From Flavobacteriaceae bacterium (lineage in GTDB: Bacteria; Bacteroidota; Bacteroidia; Flavobacteriales; Flavobacteriaceae): a DNA stretch of 64,000 nt. Below the pieces are notes generated by a model. The model was given only the letters and a program-made list of their open reading frames with translations. It ran no database searches and was not told the DNA's origin. This document shows, in pieces, positions 31,850 to 40,412 of the stretch. A program made the position numbers and the translations under genes. The stretch spans positions 248,001 to 312,000 of the forward strand of contig JANQNQ010000002.1 of assembly GCA_028279515.1 (NCBI GenBank). The letters run 5' to 3'. Each line of letters opens with the position of its first letter. Within the stretch, counting starts at the first letter, position 1.

Positions 31850-32491
31850 TTACAAAACAGGCTTTAATAGGTCTTTCATCTCGCTTAACATCATTGCCGT
31901 AGCACCCCAGACCACATAACCATTTAGCTTAAAGGCGGGTACTTCAATATCTGTGGCATAAGATGTAGTCAATGTTTTGGTGATCACCTTACTATCATCT
32001 AGAAAGTCTAATACGTTGACCTCTATTAGTTTTTCGACCTCATCGTCTTGGGGTGAGAAGCTAGGAGATTCTTCAACAAAACCCAAATAAGGTTGTACTA
32101 TAAAATTACTTGGGGGAATGTAGATATTGGTCATTTCTTTCACTACCCGTATTGATGTCGCCTTTACGCCGATCTCTTCTTCGGTCTCCCTGAGTGCGGT
32201 CTCTACTAGATTTTGATCCTGAGGCTCTACCTTTCCGCCAGGAAAACCTACTTGGTTCGAGTGCACTCCCTTATAGGTCTTTCTCAGAATCAACATCAAT
32301 TTGGTTTCTGCTTGCTGATCGGGGTAGAACATCGCCATTACGGCTGCCGTCTTAGGATTCTTCTGCTTTAACGCAATTTCCTTAAGCTCTTGCAAACGTT
32401 CGATAGGAGCCATTTTATACTGAGATTCTTGCCCAGGTAGTGGCAAATCCTTTATTTTGGGGATGGATTCAACAAATCTAGAAAAGTTCAT
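31850..32491 (-). CDS. NUDIX hydrolase, CoA pyrophosphatase type
   Basis: 213 residues from the ATG at 32491; the open frame reaches 32635 but the family start MNFSRFVESIPKIKDLPLPG is clear. NUDIX box G86-V109 with REtEEEIG core (R101, E104-E106). Just before it, VGFPGGK is the UPF0035 signature of CoA pyrophosphatases, which cleave CoA or its oxidised forms to phosphopantetheine and 3',5'-ADP. Its ATG is only 4 bp from the ATG of the divergent PPIase lipoprotein gene, so its promoter must lie inside that gene. Confidence 0.88.
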   Translation of the reverse strand: MNFSRFVESIPKIKDLPLPGQESQYKMAPIERLQELKEIALKQKNPKTAAVMAMFYPDQQAETKLMLILRKTYKGVHSNQVGFPGGKVEPQDQNLVETALRETEEEIGVKATSIRVVKEMTNIYIPPSNFIVQPYLGFVEESPSFSPQDDEVEKLIEVNVLDFLDDSKVITKTLTTSYATDIEVPAFKLNGYVVWGATAMMLSEMKDLLKPVL

Positions 32492-32495
32492 AGCA

Positions 32496-33218
32496 ATGCG
32501 ACTTATTTCTGTCATTACAATATTACCACTATTTTTTTTGATGGCTTGCGCCGAAAAACCAAAAGCGCAACCGCCTAAAGAAACCGAGGCCATTGTGGAT
32601 AGTATTTCCACCAAAACCAGCACGGCTGAAACCACGCCCGAAACAACTGAAATACAGGAAGATGAACCGTTTCAACTAACAGAAGACAACGCCATTCCTT
32701 TCTTTTTTGATTATGCTAAAGAAAACCCTGAAGACAAAGTAAAAATCATCACAGACTTTGGTGAAATACATATTCAGCTATTTAAAGAAACACCATATCA
32801 TCGAGCCAATTTCATCTATCTCACCAGAAAGAAATACTACGACGGCACCTATTTTCATCGTGTCGTGAAAGACTTTGTTATTCAGGGAGGAAGTTCTGAC
32901 GAACGCAGTACCGGCCTTAAACGAAAGACTATCGGACGCTATCTACTTCCACCTGATACGAAAAAAGGATTCAAGCATCACCGTGGTATCGTCTCTATGC
33001 CGAGCAGTGATATTGACAATCCGCATAAGTTGGCATCACCTTATGAATTCTTCATTGTACAGAAAAAGGGAGGTACACATCACTTAAACGGAAGCTATAC
33101 TGCATTTGGACGTGTTATCAAAGGAATGGACGTAGTAGACAAAATCGCCAATCTACCGGTTGATGATGCCGATTGGCCGTTACAAAATGTTCGAATGAAG
33201 GTAGAGATCATCGAATGA
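32496..33218 (+). CDS. Peptidyl-prolyl cis-trans isomerase, cyclophilin type, lipoprotein
   Basis: 240 residues from ATG 32496; the frame is open from 32457 but the lipoprotein signal RLISVITILPLFFLMAC (Cys18) starts here. A Pro/Thr/Glu-rich linker (20-55) precedes the cyclophilin fold: VKIITDFGEIHIQLFKETPYHRANF (core FGEIHIQLFKETP), YYDGTYFHRVVKDFVIQGG, FEFFIVQKKGG-like segment YEFFIVQKK and YTAFGRVIKGMDVVDKIA. It speeds folding of outer-membrane or secreted proteins. It ends on the base before the stop codon of the convergent TRIC gene. Confidence 0.9.
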   Translation: MRLISVITILPLFFLMACAEKPKAQPPKETEAIVDSISTKTSTAETTPETTEIQEDEPFQLTEDNAIPFFFDYAKENPEDKVKIITDFGEIHIQLFKETPYHRANFIYLTRKKYYDGTYFHRVVKDFVIQGGSSDERSTGLKRKTIGRYLLPPDTKKGFKHHRGIVSMPSSDIDNPHKLASPYEFFIVQKKGGTHHLNGSYTAFGRVIKGMDVVDKIANLPVDDADWPLQNVRMKVEIIE

Positions 33219-33824
33219 TCATTTCTTATAGAAAGAAGGTAGTGAGAGATGGTAACGCACGGCTAGTAATCGAATGACGATCACTGCCACTGCAGTGGCT
33301 ATATAAATCACATTTTCATCCAAGGGTAATGCGCTTAGCACAAAGAAAACAACACCTCCAACAATGCAGGCCGTGGCGTAGATCTCCTTTCGAAACACCA
33401 CTGGTATCTCATTACAAAGAATATCTCGTATCACCCCTCCGAAACTGGCCGTCATGGCGCCTAAGGCTATCGAGATCACAGGATGCAGACCCGCATCGAT
33501 TCCTTTTTCGATACCGATCAATGTAAACACTCCAAGACCGATGGTATCAAATAGAAACAGTGATGTTCTCAAGTAGCCCAGCTTCCGCCTAAAAACAACA
33601 GCAAAGATGACAGACCCAAGAATTACGTATACATAATTGAGATCCAACATCCACCCTACCGGAGTTCTTCCTATTAAAATATCACGAAGGGTCCCCCCTC
33701 CTACGGCTGTCACAAAAGCAATGATAAAGATCCCAAAGGGGTCTAACTTTTTGTTGAGCGCTGTAAGTACTCCAGAAATTGCAAAGGCAATGGTACCGAG
33801 GATGTCAAGAGTGTAGAAAAACAT
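33219..33824 (-). CDS. TRIC / UPF0126 family cation channel
   Basis: 201 residues, seven membrane segments arranged as two internal repeats of the UPF0126/TRIC domain: DILGTIAFAISGVLTALNKKLDPFGI (core FAISGVLTALNKK) with GGGTLRDILIG, and DTIGLGVFTLIGIEKGIDAG with ASFGGVIRDILCNEIP. The paired GGG.LRD motifs are the signature. Bacterial members are homotrimeric potassium-permeable channels. Its start overlaps the RDD gene stop (TAATG), so they are coupled, and its stop abuts the stop of the convergent PPIase gene with no spacer. Confidence 0.9.
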   Translation of the reverse strand: MFFYTLDILGTIAFAISGVLTALNKKLDPFGIFIIAFVTAVGGGTLRDILIGRTPVGWMLDLNYVYVILGSVIFAVVFRRKLGYLRTSLFLFDTIGLGVFTLIGIEKGIDAGLHPVISIALGAMTASFGGVIRDILCNEIPVVFRKEIYATACIVGGVVFFVLSALPLDENVIYIATAVAVIVIRLLAVRYHLSLPSFYKK

Positions 33825-34546
33825 TACATGTGCTGGGTATAATAGTTATAGTCCTTTAACACCGTTTGTATAAAAGTATGAGTGTCGCGATGCTTGGACT
33901 TGGCTTGTATCACCTCTTCAATTTTGGTCTTTAGCTTTAACAGCGTGGCATGGTCAGCAGCTCTCTTAGCGGTGACAAAAGTTTCTTTAATGATTCGGGC
34001 ATCGTTATCAGACAGTCTGATCACAGAAGGGTACGTGGGTTGATAGTCATCTTTGAGCTCCATCAAGATAGTGTGGCTGATCTTCAATTTATCCTTTAGT
34101 GTGATCACCGAAGTACCAGCCGCCATGTCGCCGACGCGTTGGCTCTTTTTACTACTGGCAAGGGTAATGATGGCCAAGAGACCAAACGTAACCCAAATAT
34201 CAACATTTCTAAAGAACCAGCGAATCAAATAGTCGGCAAAGGAGGCTTGGTAGCCGTCTATCTTTACCACTCGAATCTTCAATGCTTTCTTTCCTAAAGT
34301 CTGTCCGTCCAAGAAAGATTCCAATAGTAAAGTGTAAAAAACGGCGGGTATACTGATTATTGTCCAAATGGCAATTTCAGACCATTGATCCATCTCGGGA
34401 ATATTGCCCATTATTTGTCCGCAGACCACTAAATAGATGGTAATAATGGCAGCGTCGATCAAAAACGCCAGAATACGTTCGCCCAACCCAGCAGCGGTAA
34501 AATTGATGTTCACATTTTGGGTAGTGTTTATTTGTAACTCTGACAT
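33824..34546 (-). CDS. RDD-family membrane protein
   Basis: 240 residues from the ATG at 34546; the frame extends to 34585 into the start of the divergent SpoIIM gene. RDD domain at about 18-155: GLGERILAFLIDAAIITIYL, LLLESFLDGQTLGKKALKIRVVKIDG and RFFRNVDIW-like YLIRWFFRNVD, closing with KSQRVGDMAAGTSVI (each core shown). Three membrane segments. A soluble helical C-terminal half of about 85 residues has no family I know. It is divergent to the SpoIIM-MoxR cluster, with which RDD proteins are often grouped in Bacteroidota. Confidence 0.85.
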   Translation of the reverse strand: MSELQINTTQNVNINFTAAGLGERILAFLIDAAIITIYLVVCGQIMGNIPEMDQWSEIAIWTIISIPAVFYTLLLESFLDGQTLGKKALKIRVVKIDGYQASFADYLIRWFFRNVDIWVTFGLLAIITLASSKKSQRVGDMAAGTSVITLKDKLKISHTILMELKDDYQPTYPSVIRLSDNDARIIKETFVTAKRAADHATLLKLKTKIEEVIQAKSKHRDTHTFIQTVLKDYNYYTQHM

Positions 34547-34569
34547 TTTATGACTTATTTTAACCTCGT

Positions 34570-35550
34570 ATGAGAGAGGTTGCATTCATCAAGCAAAATA
34601 AAGAAAAATGGCTAAGTTTTGAAAAGGCCATCTATAATAATCAATTTGAAAACCCAGATGAACTCGCCTCGCAATACATTCACCTCATCAATGACCTCTC
34701 GTATGCACAGACCTATTATCCCAAAAGTAAGGTAATTGGTTATCTGAATCAACTGGCAGCCAAGGCATTTCAAAAGATCTACAAGACCAAACGAGAGGAC
34801 ACCAATCGACTGGTTCATTTTTGGAAGACCGAAGTGCCCATGCTCATTTACGAGTACAGAAAGTATGTACTATTTGCCTTTATCATCTTCTTTGCCTTTA
34901 CGGGCATTGGGGCCATTTCGGCGGCAAACGACGTTGATTTTGTACGTGGAGTTTTAGGAGATTCATACGTAAACATGACCCTAGAGAACATTGAGAAGGG
35001 AGACCCGGTCGCCGTTTATAAAAGCGGTAGCAATTGGGGAGGCTTCATAGGTATCACGATGAACAACCTGCGCGTAGGTATCTTGGCTTTTGTCTTCGGA
35101 ATATTTCTAGGTTTCGGAACCATCTACATCTTATTCCAAAATTGTATCATGCTTGGGTCTTTTCAGTATTTCTTTTACGACCGAGGCGTACTTTGGGAAA
35201 GTGTTCGTGGTATTTGGATCCATGGAGCCATGGAGATCTTTGCCATTGTCATCGAATCGGCTGCCGGAATCATAATGGGAGCCAGTATTCTCTTTCCCGG
35301 AACCTACAAACGGTTCGAATCCTTTAAGCGAGGTGCAAAAGATGGTGTTAAGATCTTGATCAGTACCTTTCCGTTTACTTTTGCAGCTGGTTTTTTAGAA
35401 GGTTTCGTTACACGATATAGCAATGCGATGCCCAATTTCTTATCGGTGGGAATCATTTTGGTAACCCTAGGGATCATTTCTTATTACTACCTCGTATACC
35501 CAATGTTACTTCAGAAGCGTTTAAAGAACAATTTGATGCCAGCAGTTTAA
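34570..35550 (+). CDS. SpoIIM-family (stage II sporulation protein M-like) membrane protein
   Basis: 326 residues. A cytoplasmic helical part of about 95 residues (REVAFIKQNKEKWLSFEKAI, core FIKQNKEKWLSFEKA) precedes six membrane segments of the DUF95/SpoIIM fold, with NNLRVGILAFVFGIFLGFGTI and WIHGAMEIFAIVIESAAGIIMG (cores NNLRVGILAF and HGAMEIFAIVIESAAG). Non-sporulating bacteria keep this family next to RDD, MoxR and DUF58 genes. Here it heads a six-gene plus-strand operon and overlaps the upstream reading frame of RDD. Function outside sporulation is unknown. Confidence 0.87.
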   Translation: MREVAFIKQNKEKWLSFEKAIYNNQFENPDELASQYIHLINDLSYAQTYYPKSKVIGYLNQLAAKAFQKIYKTKREDTNRLVHFWKTEVPMLIYEYRKYVLFAFIIFFAFTGIGAISAANDVDFVRGVLGDSYVNMTLENIEKGDPVAVYKSGSNWGGFIGITMNNLRVGILAFVFGIFLGFGTIYILFQNCIMLGSFQYFFYDRGVLWESVRGIWIHGAMEIFAIVIESAAGIIMGASILFPGTYKRFESFKRGAKDGVKILISTFPFTFAAGFLEGFVTRYSNAMPNFLSVGIILVTLGIISYYYLVYPMLLQKRLKNNLMPAV

Positions 35551-35551
35551 T

Positions 35552-36283
35552 ATGAAAAGCTGCTTAGGTACCATACGCTGCGTTCTTTTCTTCCTTTTTA
35601 TAGGAATGGCCTCACTTATGGCACAAGAGGTGAGTGAAATTGAAACATCTCGTGAGTTTGACGAAGATTTTAAATCTCATTACGAAGGAAGAAGATATGA
35701 CTACGAAGGCGAGGAGGTGATGAGCAGGGCACAATGGGAGCCCAATCAAAAAGCGGCGCCCTACGAAAACAGAGAACCAACCACCTTTGATGATAATGAA
35801 GTTGTCGAGAATGAAAGTACAGAAATCCGAGTGCCTAACTTCTTCTCTACCCTTGCTTGGATCATCGTTCCAATTGTTCTGGTGCTGATTGTCTATCTGA
35901 TTTTTGGCGGAAACAAATTATTTGGAAACAAAGGCAACACAAAGATCAATGTCGAAGATGAAATAACTGAAGAGAACATTGAGACGGCCGATATTGACAC
36001 CCTAATTCAAAAGGCAGAAGCCCAAGGAAATCTAAGGTTGGCCGTTAGATATCATTACTTACTGATTCTTAAAAAATTGGTTATCAAGGATTTGATAAAG
36101 TTTGAAGACAAAAAGACCAATGCCGATTACCTTTCAGAGATCACCAATCCTGTTTTAAATAAGGGGTTTTCATACGTTTCTTATCTGTACAGTTATATAT
36201 GGTACGGAGAATTCAGTATAAACGAATTTCAATATCAACAGGCCAAGGCCGATTTTGTAGCATTAAAAGAAAGTATCAAATAA
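35552..36283 (+). CDS. DUF4129-type membrane protein
   Basis: 243 residues. Signal peptide or first helix (CVLFFLFIGMASLMAQ), an acidic periplasmic segment with EFDEDFKSHYEG, a membrane helix at about 104-124 (TLAWIIVPIVLVLIVYLIF) and a cytoplasmic helical domain (DIDTLIQKAEAQGNLRLAVRYHYLLIL, core NLRLAVRYHYLLIL) typical of DUF4129. Begins 1 nt after SpoIIM and ends 3 nt before the DUF4350 gene, so it is co-transcribed. Function unknown; the context suggests a membrane-associated MoxR AAA+ complex. Confidence 0.8.
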   Translation: MKSCLGTIRCVLFFLFIGMASLMAQEVSEIETSREFDEDFKSHYEGRRYDYEGEEVMSRAQWEPNQKAAPYENREPTTFDDNEVVENESTEIRVPNFFSTLAWIIVPIVLVLIVYLIFGGNKLFGNKGNTKINVEDEITEENIETADIDTLIQKAEAQGNLRLAVRYHYLLILKKLVIKDLIKFEDKKTNADYLSEITNPVLNKGFSYVSYLYSYIWYGEFSINEFQYQQAKADFVALKESIK

Positions 36284-36286
36284 GTC

Positions 36287-37513
36287 GTGAAAAAAACCAT
36301 TGTCATACTCGTTACTATCATTGTTGTCGTCTTACTAGCGGTAGTATTTAGTGACTTTTCTTTTGGTAAAAAGAAAGTCGACTGGCGAGAGACCTATAGT
36401 GAACGGCACACGCGACCCTACGGCGTAAAGGTATTTTACGAAGAGCTATCTAAGATCTATGACGACAAGACCCTACGAACGGTCTATCACTACCCTAACG
36501 GGTATCTATATGCCCATGGTGAATACGGTGACGGAGATCATTTCGCTGCCGGAACCTATATGATCATTGGTAACTCGGGCTACCTCAACGATGGCTCCAT
36601 TTATAGTTTGTTAGAGTTTGTATCAGATGGAAACGCACTCTTTCTGTCCGATCACTATATTCCGCAGGAACTCAAAGACTCGCTAAACATTAAAGTCACC
36701 AATGACGACCTCAAGGATAGTTTACTAACACTCAGCCTTGCTGATAAATACAGAAAAACTTCCAGAAGCAACATCGATCGAGTAACCGACCAAAGCTATA
36801 TTTTTCAGTACGATGATGAGACCACCACTGTTTTAGGGCATACAGAAGCTGATGAGGTAAAAAAGGTGAACTTCGTGAAAGTGGCGTATGGTGATGGTGA
36901 TGTTTTTATACACCTTCAACCAAAGGCCTTTACCAACTATCATCTTTTAAAGAACGAAGACCACTATAAATATGTAGAAGGCATCCTGTCGCAATTACCC
37001 AATGCAGATATTTATTTCGATTCGTATTACAAATATCAAGATTCAACTCCCGGAGATAGTGGTATGCCCGACCAACACTCAAACCTTAAGTTCCTGTTAA
37101 GCCAACCCGCATTTAAATGGGCTTGGTATCTGATGTGGCTACTCGCACTGATCTTCATCATTTTTAACGGAAAAAGAAGGCAACGTATCATACAAACGAT
37201 AAAACCGTTACAAAATACGACTATGGCCTTTACAAAGACCATTGCCAACTTATACTATGAAACGAAGGATCACGAGAATCTGATTCGTAAAAAGATCACC
37301 TATTTCTTAGCCAAAGTACGCACGGATCATTATCTTGATACGCAGAAGCTAGATGAGAAGTTCATTAAGCAATTGGCACTCAAATCAAATAAGGATCAAG
37401 AAATCGTGAGGCGATTGATCGACTATATCAATTGGAGTCGCAAGAAGAAATTATTTAACGAAGGCGACCTCATTCAACTAAATACACTAATAGAAGATTT
37501 TTATAAAAAATAA
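36287..37513 (+). CDS. DUF4350 domain protein
   Basis: 408 residues, GTG start. An N-terminal membrane helix (KKTIVILVTIIVVVLLAVVF, core TIVILVTIIVVVLLAVVF), then a periplasmic DUF4350 domain (RPYGVKVFYEELSKIYDD; GTYMIIGNSGYL; EFVSDGNALFLSDHYIP, as in GATase-like folds), a second membrane helix at about 283-300 (WAWYLMWLLALIFIIF) and a cytoplasmic helical tail of about 105 residues. DUF4350 proteins are a fixed partner of MoxR/DUF58 clusters. Spacing of 3 nt on both sides. Confidence 0.85.
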   Translation: MKKTIVILVTIIVVVLLAVVFSDFSFGKKKVDWRETYSERHTRPYGVKVFYEELSKIYDDKTLRTVYHYPNGYLYAHGEYGDGDHFAAGTYMIIGNSGYLNDGSIYSLLEFVSDGNALFLSDHYIPQELKDSLNIKVTNDDLKDSLLTLSLADKYRKTSRSNIDRVTDQSYIFQYDDETTTVLGHTEADEVKKVNFVKVAYGDGDVFIHLQPKAFTNYHLLKNEDHYKYVEGILSQLPNADIYFDSYYKYQDSTPGDSGMPDQHSNLKFLLSQPAFKWAWYLMWLLALIFIIFNGKRRQRIIQTIKPLQNTTMAFTKTIANLYYETKDHENLIRKKITYFLAKVRTDHYLDTQKLDEKFIKQLALKSNKDQEIVRRLIDYINWSRKKKLFNEGDLIQLNTLIEDFYKK

Positions 37514-37515
37514 CT

Positions 37516-38568
37516 ATGGAAGAGCTAGAGAACAACATCCCAAATGACCAGCCAATAACACCTGTTCCCGAAGTTGATGGCGGCCATACTGAAGAAGGGC
37601 TTCATTTCGAAAGTCGTTTAGAGCTACAAGAATTGCAAGCAAGTGTTCAGAAAATCAAAGCCGAATTGGGGAAAGTGATCGTCGGACAAAAAGAAATGGT
37701 CGACATGTTGATTGCTTCATTGTTGGCAAAAGGACATTCGTTGATCGAAGGTGTTCCTGGAGTTGCCAAAACCGTCTCTGCTAAGTTGCTGGCCAAATCC
37801 CTAAACGTTGGTTTTAGTCGTATTCAATTTACTCCAGACTTGATGCCTAGTGATATTTTAGGAACGTCGATCTTTGATATGAAGAAATCTGAGTTCGAAT
37901 TTAAAAAAGGACCCATCTTCTCAAATATGATATTGATTGACGAGATCAACCGTGCTCCTGCAAAGACGCAGGCTGCTCTTTTTGAAGTTATGGAAGAACG
38001 TCAGATCACCATCGACGGACAACGCTATCCGCTGGCGCCTCCATTCATGGTCTTGGCCACTCAGAATCCAGTAGAGCAAGAAGGTACATACCGACTACCC
38101 GAAGCGCAATTGGACCGTTTTCTCTTTAAGATAGAAGTGGATTACCCGAATCTCGAGGAAGAAATCGAGATCATCAACCGCGAACATCAACTAAAAGATG
38201 CTAAGAAGACCGAGAAGATCAACACCTTCTTAAGTCAAGAACAAATCGTTACCTATCAAAACTTGGTGAACGAAGTACGTATAGAGGACAACCTCCTTAA
38301 ATATATTGCACAAGTCATTGTCGCTACGCGTAGCAATCAATTCCTGTACTTAGGTGCTTCGCCGCGTGCATCAATCGCTATGTTGAAGGCTAGCAAAGCC
38401 TTTGCAGCCATGTCGGGTAGAGATTTTGTGACGCCAGAAGATATAAAGCGAACCGCAGTCGCCGTATTACAACATCGTGTGATCGTAACACCCGAACGCG
38501 AGATGGAAGGCATCACGAGCAAACAGATCATTAAACAAATTGTAGAAAATATCGAAGTACCTAGGTAG
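37516..38568 (+). CDS. MoxR-family AAA+ ATPase
   Basis: 350 residues. Walker A G79VPGVAKT86, Walker B ILIDEINRAPAKTQAALFEVMEE (core LIDEINRAPAKTQ), sensor 1 LATQNPVEQEGTYRLPEAQLDRF (core LATQNPVEQEGTY) and a C-terminal lid with ASPRASIAMLKASKAFA. MoxR ATPases act as chaperones that mature or insert metal cofactors or assemble complexes with von Willebrand-type partners. Here the DUF58 protein downstream is the expected partner. The gene ends at a TAG that opens a 7-bp repeat array in the only long gap of the cluster. Confidence 0.93.
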   Translation: MEELENNIPNDQPITPVPEVDGGHTEEGLHFESRLELQELQASVQKIKAELGKVIVGQKEMVDMLIASLLAKGHSLIEGVPGVAKTVSAKLLAKSLNVGFSRIQFTPDLMPSDILGTSIFDMKKSEFEFKKGPIFSNMILIDEINRAPAKTQAALFEVMEERQITIDGQRYPLAPPFMVLATQNPVEQEGTYRLPEAQLDRFLFKIEVDYPNLEEEIEIINREHQLKDAKKTEKINTFLSQEQIVTYQNLVNEVRIEDNLLKYIAQVIVATRSNQFLYLGASPRASIAMLKASKAFAAMSGRDFVTPEDIKRTAVAVLQHRVIVTPEREMEGITSKQIIKQIVENIEVPR

Positions 38569-38639
38569 TTATTAGTTGTTGGTTATTAGAGATTTTCTAG
38601 AGAAAACCAAGAACTAAGAACTAAAAACCAAGAACTAGA
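38566..38639 (+). repeat. Complementary 7-bp arrays between MoxR and DUF58 genes
   Basis: From the MoxR stop: TAGTTAT, TAGTTGT, TGGTTAT, TAGAGAT (38566-38593). Up to the DUF58 start: AACCAAG, AACTAAG, AACTAAA, AACCAAG, AACTAGA (38605-38639), then ATG. The two halves are roughly complementary, so the mRNA could form a long imperfect hairpin. Confidence 0.85.
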
Positions 38640-39971
38640 ATGAAACTTTTAAGACCCTACTACATACAACCTCGCTTCTTTTACGCCGGAATAGTCGTGA
38701 TCAGCTTATTTGTGCTCAGCTATTTCGTTCCTGCGCTATTTAGGGCTTCGAAGATTGTGTTGTTCGGGCTTGTCATCTTATTACTGTTAGACAGTCTATT
38801 ACTTTTCGTGGGAAAGGGGAAGATCGTAGCTTCAAGAAAACTACCTGAACGTTTTTCGAATGGGGATATAAATAAGATCGGTGTTACGCTGGAAAACGAA
38901 TATCCTTTTTTGGTAAACACGACCATCATCGACGAGATTCCTCAGCAGTTTCAGGTTCGGGATTTTTCAGTGCGAAAAACGCTGGGTCCAAACGCTAAGG
39001 AAAAGATCCTCTACGAGCTGCGTCCTACTGAAAGAGGCGAATACCACTTCGGTCATCTTAACATATATGCATCTACCTTACTCGGATTGGTGGCTAGAAG
39101 GTTCACGCTCGAAGAAAAAACCATGGTACCCACCTACCCTTCTTATATTCAGCTTAAAAAATTTGAATTGCTTTCCATCAGCAATCATTTACAAGAATAC
39201 GGTGTGAAGAAGATTCGTCGTATCGGACACACCATGGAGTTTGAACAGATCAAAGACTATGTACAAGGGGATGATATTCGCACCATCAACTGGAAGGCCA
39301 CGGCCAAAAAAGGGCATTTGATGGTGAATCAGCACCAAGACGAAAAATCGCAGCCCGTTTACTCAGTAATCGATAAAGGTCGCGTCATGAAAATGCCTTT
39401 TGACGGATTAAGCCTTTTGGACTATAGCATCAATGCTTCGCTCGTTTTGAGCAATGTCATTCTAAGAAGACAGGACAAGGCAGGGATGTTCACCTTTTCA
39501 AAACGCGTGGACAATATGGTAGTCGCCGAGCGTCGTTCGTCGCAAATGAATTTGATCTTAGATGCTTTATATAACGTAAAGACCGACTTTTATGAATCTG
39601 ACTTCGGGCGTTTGTATGCAGAGGTAAAACGAAACATTACTCACCGTAGCCTGATTCTACTCTACACCAATTTTGAAACGCTTGATGCGCTACATCGACA
39701 GCTTCCGTATTTAAAAGGGATTGCAAAGAATCATTTGCTCGTGGTTATATTCTTCAAGAATACCGAACTTAATGAACTGATCCAGCAACCGGCCGAGAAC
39801 ATTCAGCAGGTGTATGACAAGGTGATCGCCGAAAAGTTTGCGTTCGAGAAGCGATTGATCGTGGCAGAACTGAAGAAATACGGAATTTTTTCCATCTTAA
39901 CCACACCCGATAATTTGACCATAGATACGATCAACACCTATTTGGAGATCAAATCACGTGGTGCTTTATAA
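38640..39971 (+). CDS. DUF58 domain protein
   Basis: 443 residues. Two membrane helices at the N-terminus (FYAGIVVISLFVLSYFV; IVLFGLVILLLLDSLLLFV), a beta-sandwich region (LPERFSNGDINKIGVTL; LRPTERGEYHFGHL), then the DUF58 signature EFEQIKDYVQGDDIRTINWKATAKKG (core YVQGDDIRTINWKATA) and a vWA-like C-terminal half. DUF58 proteins partner with MoxR ATPases. The start is set by the repeat array that ends exactly at this ATG. The following small membrane gene starts after it by 7 nt. Confidence 0.88.
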   Translation: MKLLRPYYIQPRFFYAGIVVISLFVLSYFVPALFRASKIVLFGLVILLLLDSLLLFVGKGKIVASRKLPERFSNGDINKIGVTLENEYPFLVNTTIIDEIPQQFQVRDFSVRKTLGPNAKEKILYELRPTERGEYHFGHLNIYASTLLGLVARRFTLEEKTMVPTYPSYIQLKKFELLSISNHLQEYGVKKIRRIGHTMEFEQIKDYVQGDDIRTINWKATAKKGHLMVNQHQDEKSQPVYSVIDKGRVMKMPFDGLSLLDYSINASLVLSNVILRRQDKAGMFTFSKRVDNMVVAERRSSQMNLILDALYNVKTDFYESDFGRLYAEVKRNITHRSLILLYTNFETLDALHRQLPYLKGIAKNHLLVVIFFKNTELNELIQQPAENIQQVYDKVIAEKFAFEKRLIVAELKKYGIFSILTTPDNLTIDTINTYLEIKSRGAL

Positions 39972-39978
39972 TTACGTC

Positions 39979-40308
39979 ATGAAGAAGAAATTGATCATCG
40001 CCAGTATCGCTCTATTAATACTAAATCTTGTATTCGGTTATTTTAATTTGAAAGACAACACCACTCCATTTTTGAATTTAGACGGAAGCACCACGACCGA
40101 TGGAGGGGAGCTTTTTAAATCGGTTGCTATTTCACTACTTGTATCCGTGCCTTTTCTGTCTGCTTTGGTAAGTAGTTTGGCTGCGTTAATGCCAATCAAA
40201 AGTTGGGGTTCGTCGTATCTGAAGCGCTTCGCCCTTATCTTTCTTTGGATCATTTGTATCTCGTATTTACTTTTCTTGCTACTCAATCTTAGGTTGTTGT
40301 TTCAGTAG
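39979..40308 (+). CDS. Small three-helix membrane protein at the end of the MoxR cluster
   Basis: 109 residues from ATG 39979 (an earlier in-frame ATG at 39958 overlaps the DUF58 gene). Three membrane segments: LIIASIALLILNLVFGYF, SVAISLLVSVPFLSALVSSLAALM (core LLVSVPFLSALVSSL) and FALIFLWIICISYLLFLLL. The first loop is periplasmic and polar. I do not recognise the family. Its position makes it a likely accessory subunit of the cluster. Confidence 0.65.
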   Translation: MKKKLIIASIALLILNLVFGYFNLKDNTTPFLNLDGSTTTDGGELFKSVAISLLVSVPFLSALVSSLAALMPIKSWGSSYLKRFALIFLWIICISYLLFLLLNLRLLFQ

Positions 40309-40329
40309 TAGTTCATAGTTTTTGGTATC

Positions 40330-40349
40330 ATTCTCGCGTAAGCGGGAAT
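40330..40349. repeat. ATTCCC-N8-GGGAAT-type palindrome, copy 3
   Basis: ATTCTCGCGTAAGCGGGAAT. On the minus strand its flank GAGAAGCAGATTCCCGC matches the flanks of the copies at 9270 and 11293. Confidence 0.7.
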
Positions 40350-40412
40350 CTGCTTCTCACTATTAGTACTGAGTATTGAGAAGTTATTCTATCATTTGAC
40401 TCAGTTTATCCG

